Positions 36,333-45,374 of a stretch of 64,000 nt of DNA are shown in pieces; within the stretch, counting starts at the first letter, position 1; the number at the start of each line of letters is the position of its first letter. The notes beneath the pieces are model-generated. The model saw nothing but the letters and a program-made list of their open reading frames with translations. It had not been told where the DNA came from and made no database searches. The position numbers were made by a program, and so were the translations under genes. The stretch comes from Candidatus Poribacteria bacterium (lineage in GTDB: Bacteria > Poribacteria > WGA-4E > GCA-2687025): contig BPJZ01000014.1 of the NCBI GenBank assembly GCA_026004875.1, positions 1 to 64,000 on the forward strand. The letters are read 5' to 3'.

Positions 36333-38187
36333 TTATGGACTCACGTCGGAAAGCTCCGTGATCCAAGCGCGCAAATCGGAGGGGACGTCATACCACCCGG
36401 CGCGCTGCTGGAGCACTGGGCTTCCCTCTTGGAAGCGATAGTCGTCCCAAGCCCGGTCTACAAACATCGGATCCGCAAAACGCCCCTGCCGGTCAAAGCC
36501 GGTGTGCCCCCGATACGCCTCAAACGATTCAAATTTGAGATGACGGGGTCGCCAAGGGACGCCGTACAGAAACGGAGGTGCTTCGCCCTCACTCCAATAA
36601 ACGTTCCGCTCGATCACTAACCCTTGCTCCAACGGGTGGTGAATCCGCTCCGGGTGCTCCCGCCGAACAGCGGCATCGAAGGCCTCTAACGATTCGTAAG
36701 CCCCGCTGTCTCGCTCGGAGGGATGCCAGCCAAAAAAGGCGTCGTCGTACCAGAGACCCAGTTGGTACCCCTCGTTGAAGGCGCTCACATTCCCCACGAT
36801 CACGTGCCCTCGGTTGTAGAACGGCATTCCGTCGAGCGGTCGAGGGCCCTGCTCCCGAAAGGTGATCCCGTCCTTGTTGCCGACACTGGTGTTGAAGGCG
36901 ACTACGCAGTCCATGCTCTCGGCGATCTTCAGTCCGCCATCGCCCCAACCGCCCCGCTCACCGACGATCCCGATTCCGTTCCGAAGGAACAGATTCCGAA
37001 CAACGGTGATCTCGCGGCTGATCTCAATGAACAACCCGCAGAGCTCGTTCTCAATGAAGGCACAACGGGTGATCAGCACGTTTCGCGGGTCAATATCCAG
37101 CCAGAGGCCGCTTCCGCCGTTGCGATAAAAGAGACAGTCACGAAAGACACCACCGTTCACGCGGGTGAGCTTATATCCGGCCGCCTCCCAGCCGCGGTTA
37201 ATCGGCTTCCAGGAGTTCCCCTCCCAAAGGCACCGTTCGGCGAGGAATCCGTCGCCGCGTGGTCCGCCGCCAATATGGCCGTTGCGACGGAGCACGCAGT
37301 CCCGCATGACGCCGTGCACAATCGCACCACCGCCCGCCATCTCCTCAACAACACACCGCTCCAAAAGGTTGTCCGATCCGTAGAGCCAAACGGCAGGACG
37401 CTGGGGAAAGGTGGCCCCATACCGAAACACGAATCCTTTCACGTGGACGTTCGAGACGCCGTCCCCGATCCCGCCACGGGTCGGTTCCAAAGAGAAGTCC
37501 GCGCGTGCTAGCCAGCACCTGATGAGCGCTCGGATCGCTCCCGTCGGCAAGGCAGAGATAAAGGAAACCGTTCTCGGTGTCGGCAAAGAACGCTCCGCGC
37601 CAGGTCTGGGGGTCTCGGGGGTCGGGCACGGTAGCCCCGTACGCAGAGTCGCGCCGGGCGCCCCGGCCCATCTCCTGATAGGCGAGGCTCAGCGCCTCCA
37701 GGTCGCCGGTCGGGACCATCTGGAACCCGTCTACGATCACCTGCTCCGCCCGACCCCAGACGGGGGCGTCCTCCGGGTGGTGCTCGATCGGCGTCCCGTC
37801 TGGAGCCGTGTTAATCACAAAGCGATGGCGCCACGGAACCCGATAGATGGGCGCCTCCCCCACGACCCGTTCCCAGCCGATGAGCGGATCGGCGCCTGTG
37901 ATCGTCACCGATCCGATCGGATCGGCGAGAAACACAATCGGCGTGTTCGGTGCGCCGTCCTGAGTCAGGATGACGCTCTCCCGATAGACGCCGGCTTTCA
38001 CCACCACCGTATCGCCTGCTCGAGCAACTTCGGCGCCCTTGGCGATCGTCCTCAAAGGCCGCTCCGGCGTGCCGGGGTTCGAATCGTCTGCCAGCGGATG
38101 GCCCCGGTCAACGAGGATCTCACGCCCCTGCACCCCTCCTGCGGCCGATCCAAGCACCAGCAACACCGCTAACAGGCTCGTTCGCAT
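36333..38187 (-). CDS. secreted right-handed parallel beta-helix protein, one-base insertion
   Basis: 617 residues after one base is removed near 37499-37512. A clear signal peptide (MRTSLLAVLLVLGSAAGGVQG) is followed by the DUF1565/pectate-lyase-like entry LVDRGHPLADDSNPGTPERPLRTIAKGAE, then long stretches of short beta rungs with N, C and G ladders (for example DCLFYRNGGSGLWLD, CAFIENELCGLFIE). Probably exported and acting on polysaccharide, perhaps pectin; no catalytic residues can be named. Strong ribosome site GGAGGAG ahead of the ATG. Convergent with GH127. Confidence 0.82.
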
Positions 38188-38224
38188 CTCGGCTCCTCCT
38201 TCTTCTCAGCCGCGACTCACTCAG

Positions 38225-38253
38225 ACTATCAGGAGAATGTCTCGCCAACGCAA
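38225..38253 (-). promoter_or_regulatory. probable promoter for the beta-helix gene
   Basis: On the minus strand TTGCGT (complement of 38248-38253), 17-base spacer, GATAGT (complement of 38225-38230). Places the start about 30 bases before the beta-helix ATG. Moderate match. Confidence 0.35.
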
Positions 38254-38359
38254 GACGGCCACAACCGGAAGTACCCTTTCCCTCCTCGCCCGATCGGGGT
38301 AATCTCGACTCGTCGCAGAGCTCGAAGAACCGACCGTTGGGGAAAAGGACGGCGTTTCG

Positions 38360-39376
38360 ATGAAGACACCTGAGATTCGCATCATCGAACCGTACCGGGT
38401 TGAGCTGGTCGAGACGGAGCTCCCAGAAAGGTTAGGACCCCATCAGGTCCGCATCCGCACGCTCTACAGCGCGATCAGCTCCGGGACGGAGCTGGCGGTC
38501 TACACGGGAACCCACCAGTGGCTGAGCGACCCGAACTATCCGAACTGGAGGTTCCCCTTTCGAGCAGGCTACAGCTCCAGCGGCGTGGTGGAGGCGGTCG
38601 GAGAGGCGGTGAGCCGCGTTCGTGTCGGAGATCGGGTCGTCTGCGCGGGAAACCACGGAGCGACCGTCGTCCTCTCGGAGCGCTCCGTTTGGCCCGATCC
38701 GCACGGAGTTCGGCCGGAGCTGTCCGCCTTCACCTGCATCGCTCGGTACGGAATGGGGGCCGCCGCGCGGATCGGAACCACCATGGGGCGTAGCGTCTTT
38801 GTCCTGGGACTGGGGGTGATCGGCCAGTTTGCCCTTCGCTCGTTTGTCGCGGCGGGGGCCTATCCCGTGGTCGGCCTGGACTTATACGAGAACCGGCGCC
38901 AACTGGCCCTCCAGGGAGGCGCCACAGCAGCACTGGACCCGACAACGGACGACTTCGCCGTGCAAGCAGCGGCACTTCTGGGCGACTGTCGCGCAGAGGT
39001 TGTCGCGGACGCCACCGGTCTACCCAAGGGGGTGCCCCTGGCGATGTCCCTGACCCGTGACGGCGGAAAATGTGTCGTCGTCGGCTCCCCGCGGGGGCTG
39101 GCCGACGGTGTCAACTTCTACCCGGACCTACACCGGCGCTCCATCGAAGTGATCGGGGCGCACGGGGACTTCCTCAACTCTCCGATCGGCGAGGCGCTCG
39201 GATGGAACGTGGACCGAGCGATGAGCTGGCTGTTGGCGATGATGGCCACCGAGCGGTTGCCAACTTTGGGAATTCCCACAGAGGTCCTCCCGCCGGAGCG
39301 AGCGCCGGACGCCTACGATCGATTGCTCAACGACAAGGCTCATACCGCCTGCATCGCTTTCGATTGGACTCGTTGA
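38360..39376 (+). CDS. medium-chain dehydrogenase lacking the usual catalytic zinc Cys
   Basis: 338 residues. GroES-like domain then Rossmann domain (LGLGVIGQFALR near 150). At the place of the zinc Cys-Gly the protein has AISSGTELAVYTG, typical of the zinc-less sugar or bacteriochlorophyllide-type branch of the MDR superfamily. It probably oxidises a sugar alcohol or acid, NAD(P)-dependent. First of a three-gene cassette with a beta-hydroxyacid dehydrogenase and an enolase-superfamily dehydratase. Confidence 0.85.
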   Translation: MKTPEIRIIEPYRVELVETELPERLGPHQVRIRTLYSAISSGTELAVYTGTHQWLSDPNYPNWRFPFRAGYSSSGVVEAVGEAVSRVRVGDRVVCAGNHGATVVLSERSVWPDPHGVRPELSAFTCIARYGMGAAARIGTTMGRSVFVLGLGVIGQFALRSFVAAGAYPVVGLDLYENRRQLALQGGATAALDPTTDDFAVQAAALLGDCRAEVVADATGLPKGVPLAMSLTRDGGKCVVVGSPRGLADGVNFYPDLHRRSIEVIGAHGDFLNSPIGEALGWNVDRAMSWLLAMMATERLPTLGIPTEVLPPERAPDAYDRLLNDKAHTACIAFDWTR

Positions 39377-39413
39377 GCGCCTCAGAGGGCTACGGAAAGG
39401 GGTTGTTCTCCCG

Positions 39414-40340
39414 ATGTCCCCTCCCCAGAATCGAACGGTCGGGTTGATCGGCATTGGACTGGTCGGAACGGCGCTGGCCGAGTTGTTGATACGCGCCGGC
39501 TATCAGCTCGTGGGCTACGATCTGAGCGAAGAGGCACGGCGACGCCTGGAGACGCTCGGCGGTGAGGCGGCCAGCTCCTCTGCTGAGGTCGCTCAAAAGG
39601 CGCTCCGGCTCGTGCTCTCTCTCCCGGACTCCGAGGCGGTACGCATGGCGCTCTTGGGGCCCGACGGCGCCTTGCAAGGGAAAGTCTCCGTCCGCTACGT
39701 CCTGGATACCACGACCGGCGACCCGGAGATAACCGAAGCGATAGCGGAGGAGTGCTCCCGACGGGGTGTCGGCTTTCTCGACGCGACGATCTCCGGCTCC
39801 AGCCGTCAGGTTCGGGAGAAGACGGCGGTGCTGATGGTCGGCGCGGAGCCTCAGGCGCTGGAAGCCTGTCGAGACCTGTTAGAAGCAATCTCCAACCGGA
39901 CGATTCACCTTGGCCCGCCGGGGAGCGGCGCCAAGGCAAAGCTAGCCACCAACCTGATGCTGGGACTAAACCGACTGGTCCTGGCCGAGGGGCTCCTTTT
40001 CGCCGAGGCGCTCGGACTCGATCCGGGAGCCTTTCTTGATCTAGTGCGACAGACGCCCGCCTACTCGGCGGCTGTAGACTCCAAAGGACAGAAGATGATC
40101 CAGGGCGACTTCTCACCGGAGTCTCGAGTCCGGCAGCACCGTAAGGATGTGGAGCTGATCCTCCGCCACGCGAAAAAACGGGGCTTGATCCTCCCGTTGA
40201 CCCGCCTTCACGCTGAAGTGTTGGACGCGCTGATCGCCGGAGGAATGGGCGACTGGGACAACGCGGCAGTGATCCTGGCGCTCCGCGGTTGGCGGTCGGA
40301 ACCGGAAGCCCAACAGACACCACCCTCAAGGGAGGAGTGA
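39414..40340 (+). CDS. beta-hydroxyacid dehydrogenase (3-hydroxyisobutyrate/tartronate-semialdehyde type)
   Basis: 308 residues. N-terminal GLIGIGLVGTALA Rossmann motif, DATISGSSRQV (substrate loop, DAPVSGG-like), GSGAKAKLATNLM with the catalytic Lys, helical C-domain. Reduces or oxidises a short hydroxyacid such as tartronate semialdehyde or a 2-keto acid. Four bases before the enolase-type gene and 37 after the MDR gene. Confidence 0.88.
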   Translation: MSPPQNRTVGLIGIGLVGTALAELLIRAGYQLVGYDLSEEARRRLETLGGEAASSSAEVAQKALRLVLSLPDSEAVRMALLGPDGALQGKVSVRYVLDTTTGDPEITEAIAEECSRRGVGFLDATISGSSRQVREKTAVLMVGAEPQALEACRDLLEAISNRTIHLGPPGSGAKAKLATNLMLGLNRLVLAEGLLFAEALGLDPGAFLDLVRQTPAYSAAVDSKGQKMIQGDFSPESRVRQHRKDVELILRHAKKRGLILPLTRLHAEVLDALIAGGMGDWDNAAVILALRGWRSEPEAQQTPPSREE

Positions 40341-40343
40341 ACG

Positions 40344-41490
40344 ATGCCTTCTGTGGAATCGGTCGGACCGATCGTGCGCGTTGAAAGCGTGGTCTTGCGA
40401 GGCACTCGTCCCCGCGTGATCGGCCGCAACGCCCGGTTGCCGGTGCACGGGCAGTTCGCGCGCGATCGGATTGTACGCCTGATCACCGCCGACGGTCTGG
40501 AAGGATGGGGTTGGTCGGTCGCGACGGACGAAGAGGCTCGGCAGCTCCTCGGGAAACGTCCCGCGGAGCTCTTTCAGCTCCCGGAGGGCACCAAGACGCC
40601 GTTCCTGAGCTTCGATTTTCCGCTTTGGGACCTGGTCGGACAGGCCCTAGGGCAACCGGTCTGGAAGCTGCTGGGAGATGGCGGTCCGCATCCGGTGCCC
40701 GTCTACGACGGCTCGATCTACATTGACGAAATCGATCCGGAAACGGGCCAGGACAAGGGGCTCCAGCCGATCTTGGACGCCGTTCAGACCGGTTTGGAGG
40801 CGGGCTTCTGGGCCTTCAAAGTCAAAGTCGGACGGGGGGTACCGCTGGATGGAGAAGGCCGCCGGCCTCAGGCGAGACATCGAGGTGATCCGCGCCGTCC
40901 GAGAGAAGATCGGACCAGAGCGAACCCTTCTGATTGACGCAAACAACGGCTACACGCCGGAAGAGGCACAAGAGGTGATCCTCCAAACGGAGGACTGCCG
41001 GCTTGAGTGGATCGAAGAGCCGTTCCCAGAGGAGAAGGAAGCCTGCCTTGCCTTTAAGCGGTTCCTCCAAGAGAGAGGCAAAAACATCCTCCTGGCCGAC
41101 GGCGAAGGGGCGACCAGCCAGCCGGAAGCGTTCACGGAGATCGTCCGGGCTGGAGGCATTGATGTCGTCCAGTTCGACATGCGGGCCTACACGTTGACCC
41201 GATGGGCCCGATACCGTTCCGTTTTAGAAGAGACGGGGGCGCTGGCTGCCCCTCACAACTGGGGTTCCCACCTTTCCGGCTTTTACGTGGCCCACTTTGG
41301 GCGAGCTTGTCCTCAGTTTGCGACCGACGAGATCGACCCCATGGAGATGCCCGGCGTGATCGCCGAAGGGTACCGAATGCAGGCGGGCCGGCTCGTGGTT
41401 CCCGAGGCTCCGGGATTCGGGCTGCGGCTGGACCCGGAGACCTATCAGGTCGCACTACGCCAGCCGGAAGCGTGGAGCGTCGCCGCGTAG
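40344..41490 (+). CDS. enolase-superfamily (mandelate racemase-like) sugar acid dehydratase, one-base insertion
   Basis: 381 residues once one G is removed from the six-G run at 40834-40839. Capping domain then barrel with FKVKVG (KxK base), LLIDANN (metal Asp), EWIEEPF (metal Glu), LLADGEG (third metal region) and APHNWGSHLSG (second base His). These are the catalytic elements of acid-sugar dehydratases and racemases. The substrate is unknown; partners upstream suggest oxidation of a sugar to its acid, then dehydration. Overlap-free but closely packed. Confidence 0.87.
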
Positions 41491-41598
41491 AGGCCCTAAA
41501 AACCTCTCGGCGACGGGGCGCCAGCCGTGTATTATTAAGGAACGCAGCTTCTGAACCTTATTGTGCTCCTGCCTTGCTGCTCGCCGCGCGGGGGAGGC

Positions 41599-42582
41599 AT
41601 GTCGCAGATCGTCGTCGAGGGGCTGACCAAGACCTACCAAATCGCAGAGCGCGAACCGGGTCCGTGGGGGGCGGTTCGGGGGCTCTTCCGTCGTCGTTAT
41701 CGGAGGGTTGTCGCTGTCCGAGACGTCTCGTTCTCCGTCGAATCAGGAGAGCTGATCGGCTACGTTGGCCCAAACGGAGCGGGGAAGTCCACCACGATTA
41801 AGATTCTCGCCGGAATTCTCGTCCCCGACTCGGGTCGATGTCGCGTGTTGGGACGGGTTCCCTGGCGAGAGCGGGTCGCCCACACGGCGCGAATTGGAGT
41901 GGTCTTTGGCCAGCGTACTCAGCTCTGGTGGGACCTGCCGGTGATCGAATCGTTCGAACTGCTCCGGGACATCTATCGCGTACCGGAAACCGTCTACCGA
42001 AAGCATCGGGACGAGCTGGTCGACCGCCTGGAGCTGAGCCCACTGCTTGACACTCCTGTGCGTCAGCTAAGCCTTGGGCAACGGATGCGCTGCGACCTGG
42101 CCGCCGCTCTGCTTCACGGTCCGGCGGTGCTTTTTTTGGACGAACCGACGATCGGGCTGGACGCCGCTTCTAAGCTCGCCGTTCGGGACTTCCTCTGGGA
42201 GATCAACCGAGAGCGAAACGTCACCATTCTCCTGACCACTCACGACATGGACGATATCGAGGCGCTCTGCAGCCGAGTGATCGTCATTGCGGACGGGGAG
42301 GTCTTCTACGATGGCTCCCTAGAAGGGCTCCGCGCCCGTGTGACGAACGAACGGCGGCTGATCGTAGACTTGGAGGACCCCGGGCTCCCCCTCCGGGTAG
42401 AAGGAGCTGTGGAGATCCAACGGGAAGGGCATCGAAGGGTTCTCTCCTTTGACCCGACCAAGACGCCAACTCCCCTTCTGATCGCCGACGTCACGGCTAA
42501 GTACCCCGTTCGGGACCTGTTCGTCGAGAACCCGCCAATCGAGGAGATCGTCGCTCAGCTCTACCGGGACCGGGAGCGATGA
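41599..42582 (+). CDS. ABC transporter ATP-binding protein (ABC-2 type exporter)
   Basis: 327 residues. Walker A GPNGAGKST, signature LSLGQRMRCDLA, Walker B VLFLDEPTIGLD, and H-loop TTHDMDDIEAL. ATG 41599 follows GGGGAGG. The C-terminal 70 residues resemble the extension of DrrA/NatA-type exporters. Forms a transporter with the two permeases that follow, each overlapping by ATGA. Substrate unknown. Confidence 0.93.
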   Translation: MSQIVVEGLTKTYQIAEREPGPWGAVRGLFRRRYRRVVAVRDVSFSVESGELIGYVGPNGAGKSTTIKILAGILVPDSGRCRVLGRVPWRERVAHTARIGVVFGQRTQLWWDLPVIESFELLRDIYRVPETVYRKHRDELVDRLELSPLLDTPVRQLSLGQRMRCDLAAALLHGPAVLFLDEPTIGLDAASKLAVRDFLWEINRERNVTILLTTHDMDDIEALCSRVIVIADGEVFYDGSLEGLRARVTNERRLIVDLEDPGLPLRVEGAVEIQREGHRRVLSFDPTKTPTPLLIADVTAKYPVRDLFVENPPIEEIVAQLYRDRER

Positions 42583-43370
42583 AGGCTTATTGGTCGGTGT
42601 TTCGAGCCCGATTCACGGTGCAGCTGCAGTATCGCGCAGCGGCGGCGGCCGGACTGGTCACCCAGGCCTTTTGGGGCCTGCTCCGGGTGATGGTCTTAGA
42701 GGCCTTTTATCGCTCTGCGGAGGCCGTTCCGCCCCTCTCCCTTCCCGAGGCGATCACCTACACCTGGCTTGGACAGTGTCTCTTTCGGCTGATTTTTTTG
42801 AGCCCGGACCCAGAAGTTCGGGAGATGATGCGCGCTGGGACGGTCGCTTATGAGATGGCCCGGCCGGTGGACCTTTACGCGTTTTGGCTCTCCCGCGCCC
42901 TTGCTGATCGGATCGTACCGACAGTGCTCCGGGCCGTTCCGATGGCAGTTTTGGCGACGGTCTTCTTTGGGATGCAGTTCCCCCCGTCCTTGGGGGCGTT
43001 GGGTGCGTGGGCGCTGGCGCTGGTCGGCGCGCTGTTTTTGAGCGCGGCCATCTCCGTTCTTTTGACCGTCAGCCTGCTCTGGACAATCGCCGGGGAGGGA
43101 ATCACGCGGCTTGTTCCCGCCGTGGCCTTGTTTCTTTCCGGGCTGTACATTCCTCTGCCGCTCTTCCCTGAGTGGTGTCAACCGGTTTTCGACCTGCTCC
43201 CGTTCCGCGGGCTGGGGGACCTACCATTTCGCCTTTACACCGGTCACCTTCCGCCGGAGGCGGTCTTCTCCGTTATCCTTCGTCAGTGGGTTTGGATTGG
43301 TGTTTTCGTCCTCCTTGGAAGGAGCGCGCTTCGCCAGGGGATGCGGCGGCTGGTCGTTCAGGGGGGATGA
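42579..43370 (+). CDS. ABC-2 family permease (PF06182/DUF990 type), first subunit
   Basis: 263 residues with about six membrane spans (residues 25-45, 55-70, 110-130, 145-165, 175-200, 230-255) and the family segments QYRAAAAAGLVTQ and REMMRAGTVAYEMARPVDLY. Starts within the ATPase stop (ATGA) and ends within the next start (ATGA). Pairs with the next gene as a heterodimeric membrane domain. Confidence 0.85.
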   Translation: MKAYWSVFRARFTVQLQYRAAAAAGLVTQAFWGLLRVMVLEAFYRSAEAVPPLSLPEAITYTWLGQCLFRLIFLSPDPEVREMMRAGTVAYEMARPVDLYAFWLSRALADRIVPTVLRAVPMAVLATVFFGMQFPPSLGALGAWALALVGALFLSAAISVLLTVSLLWTIAGEGITRLVPAVALFLSGLYIPLPLFPEWCQPVFDLLPFRGLGDLPFRLYTGHLPPEAVFSVILRQWVWIGVFVLLGRSALRQGMRRLVVQGG

Positions 43371-44173
43371 AGATGAGCGGCTTTCGTCTTTACTGGCGGT
43401 TGATCGGCGCCTCGATCCGGGCTCAGATGCAGTATCGCGCCTCGTTCTGGATGCACTCAGTAGCCCATCTGGTGGACACCGGCTTGGAATTTCTGGCCAT
43501 CTGGGCGCTGTTTGCCCGGTTCCGGCAGGTGCTGGGCTGGACGCTTCCAGAGGTCGCCTTTTTCTACGGCACGATCAACATTGCCTTCTCGATTGCCGAC
43601 GCGTTTAACCGAGGCTTCGACCTGTTCGGTCAGAAGGTGCGCTCTGGAGACTTCGATCTGATCCTCATTCGACCCCGGTCCACGGCCCTTCAGATTGCCG
43701 CTCAGGAGCTCCGTTTGATGCGAGTGGGGAGACTCTCCCAGTCGTGTGTTGTCTTCGGGTGGGCCAGCTGGAAGCTGAACGTCCTCTGGAGTCCGGAGTG
43801 GTGTCTGCTGCTGTTGTGGACCCTGCTCGGGACAGTGGCTTTGTTCTACGCCCTTTTTGTTCTTCAAGCGACGCTGGCCTTTTGGACCACTGAGACGTTG
43901 GAGGTTGTTAACGCCGTCACCTACGGGGGCGTGGAGGCCGGGCAGTACCCGATTGCGCTCTATCGTCCTTGGCTGCGCGAGTTTCTGACCTACGGCGTTC
44001 CGATCGCCTGCGTGAACTACTATCCGATCTTGGCCCTTTTGGGGAAGCCGGACCCGCTCGGGGCCCCTCTTTGGGTCGGATGGCTTTCTCCGCTGGCGGG
44101 AATGGCCTTCTTGGGAGTTGCCCTCTTCGCGTGGGAGCTGGGCGTTCGGCACTACCGGTCGACGGGAAGCTAA
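43367..44173 (+). CDS. ABC-2 family permease (PF06182/DUF990 type), second subunit
   Basis: 268 residues, the same fold and layout as its neighbour: MQYRASFWMHSVAH at the start, KVRSGDFDLILIRPRS in the middle, and about six spans. Start at ATG 43367 overlapping the previous stop; an ATG two codons on is possible. Last gene of the three-gene transporter. Followed by a promoter for the next gene. Confidence 0.85.
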   Translation: MKMSGFRLYWRLIGASIRAQMQYRASFWMHSVAHLVDTGLEFLAIWALFARFRQVLGWTLPEVAFFYGTINIAFSIADAFNRGFDLFGQKVRSGDFDLILIRPRSTALQIAAQELRLMRVGRLSQSCVVFGWASWKLNVLWSPEWCLLLLWTLLGTVALFYALFVLQATLAFWTTETLEVVNAVTYGGVEAGQYPIALYRPWLREFLTYGVPIACVNYYPILALLGKPDPLGAPLWVGWLSPLAGMAFLGVALFAWELGVRHYRSTGS

Positions 44174-44211
44174 GAAACGATCTCAGGAGGGATCTTGGCT
44201 GTTGCCGGGCG

Positions 44212-44240
44212 TTGACCCCTCTTGGAGGGCGGCCTACACT
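44212..44240 (+). promoter_or_regulatory. sigma-70-type promoter of the malate dehydrogenase gene
   Basis: TTGACC (44212-44217), 17-base spacer, TACACT (44235-44240). The same two hexamers and spacing recur before moxR at 52566. Transcription would begin near 44247, leaving a leader of about 80 bases. Confidence 0.7.
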
Positions 44241-44327
44241 AGGAAAGGGGACGAGAGGCTACCCCGCTCGATGAGTCCGAGAGCTCGCTACAGGCGCGCA
44301 CCGCAAACCTAACAAGGAGCATCCTCA

Positions 44328-45341
44328 ATGGAGTACCTGACCAGCGAACGGGTCGCCGTTCTTGGCGCCGCTGGAGCGATCGGGTCAAACCTGACACAGA
44401 TCATCCTGACCTTGCGCATCTCGAACAACGTCGTTATGTTCGATCCCTACGCGCCTGGACTGGAAGGCGCAGCGGAGGAGATGTACCACTGCAGTTTTCC
44501 CGGGGCGACCATCACCTGGACGACCGACCTGGCCGAGGCGCTTGAGGGGACTTCGTACGTGGTGACCTCCGGCGGTGCGCCACGCCGGGAAGGAATGACC
44601 CGCGAAGACCTTCGACGGGACAACTGTAAGATCGCCAAGGAGCTGGGGGAGCACATCCGCAAGTACGCTCCCGATCTGAAGTTCTTAATCGTCATCTTCA
44701 ACCCAGCGGACATCACCGGTCTGACGGCGCTGGTGCACTCTGGCCTTCCTCCCAGCCGGGTTACGACGCTGGCCGCGCTGGACTCCACTCGCCTGCAAAC
44801 GGCGCTCGCTCAAAAGTTCGGGGTCCCTCAAGACAAGGTCACCGGCTGCCGCACCTACGGCGGCCACGGCGAGAAGATGGCCGTCTTCAAGTCCACCATT
44901 CGAATAGACGGCAAGCCGTTGACGGAGTATCTCGAAGAGGGGCTGCTCCCCCGCGAGGAATGGGAGGCCGTCCAGGAGCACGTCCGCAACGGCGGAGCGC
45001 GGATTATCAAGTTGCGCGGACGAAGCTCCTTCCAGTCACCGGCCCATCACAGCGCGCTCATGCTCAAGTCGGTGATCGACGGTAGCGAATACCCTTGGCC
45101 CTGCGGGGCATATATCGCCGAGGGAGAGTTTGCCGGGGTGATGATGGCCGCCGACACGACGTTGACTCGAAACGGTGTGGTTGTCCGTGTCCCAGAGGGG
45201 GATCCGGAGGACATGGCGTTGCTCCGCGACTCTTACGAGCATCTGATCCAGCTTCGCAACCAAACGATCGAGGACGGCCTGCTTCCGCCCTTGAAGGAGT
45301 GGCCGCGTTACAACCGGCACCTTGGCGTTCCGCCGCGGTAG
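44328..45341 (+). CDS. mdh: malate dehydrogenase, LDH/MDH superfamily
   Basis: 337 residues. VLGAAGAIGSNLTQI nucleotide loop, substrate Arg residues in GGAPRREGMTREDLRRDN, IFNPADITGL, and catalytic His in TYGGHGEKMAVF. Arg at the substrate-specificity position favours malate over lactate. Interconverts malate and oxaloacetate in the citric acid cycle. AAGGAG is 8 bases before the ATG. A lactate or other hydroxyacid dehydrogenase is the weaker alternative. Confidence 0.85.
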   Translation: MEYLTSERVAVLGAAGAIGSNLTQIILTLRISNNVVMFDPYAPGLEGAAEEMYHCSFPGATITWTTDLAEALEGTSYVVTSGGAPRREGMTREDLRRDNCKIAKELGEHIRKYAPDLKFLIVIFNPADITGLTALVHSGLPPSRVTTLAALDSTRLQTALAQKFGVPQDKVTGCRTYGGHGEKMAVFKSTIRIDGKPLTEYLEEGLLPREEWEAVQEHVRNGGARIIKLRGRSSFQSPAHHSALMLKSVIDGSEYPWPCGAYIAEGEFAGVMMAADTTLTRNGVVVRVPEGDPEDMALLRDSYEHLIQLRNQTIEDGLLPPLKEWPRYNRHLGVPPR

Positions 45342-45374
45342 ACCGGTTCGAGCGTCTTGGGCGGGGGAGCTCCC

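Noticed and set aside
38070-38110. tRNA-like GGTTCGAAT motif
   Set aside because: It lies within the beta-helix coding sequence and lacks an acceptor or anticodon stem.
45361-45373. GGGGAGCTCCCC palindrome as a bidirectional terminator between mdh and the MFS gene
   Set aside because: No flanking T or A tract and no loop; likely a chance palindrome.
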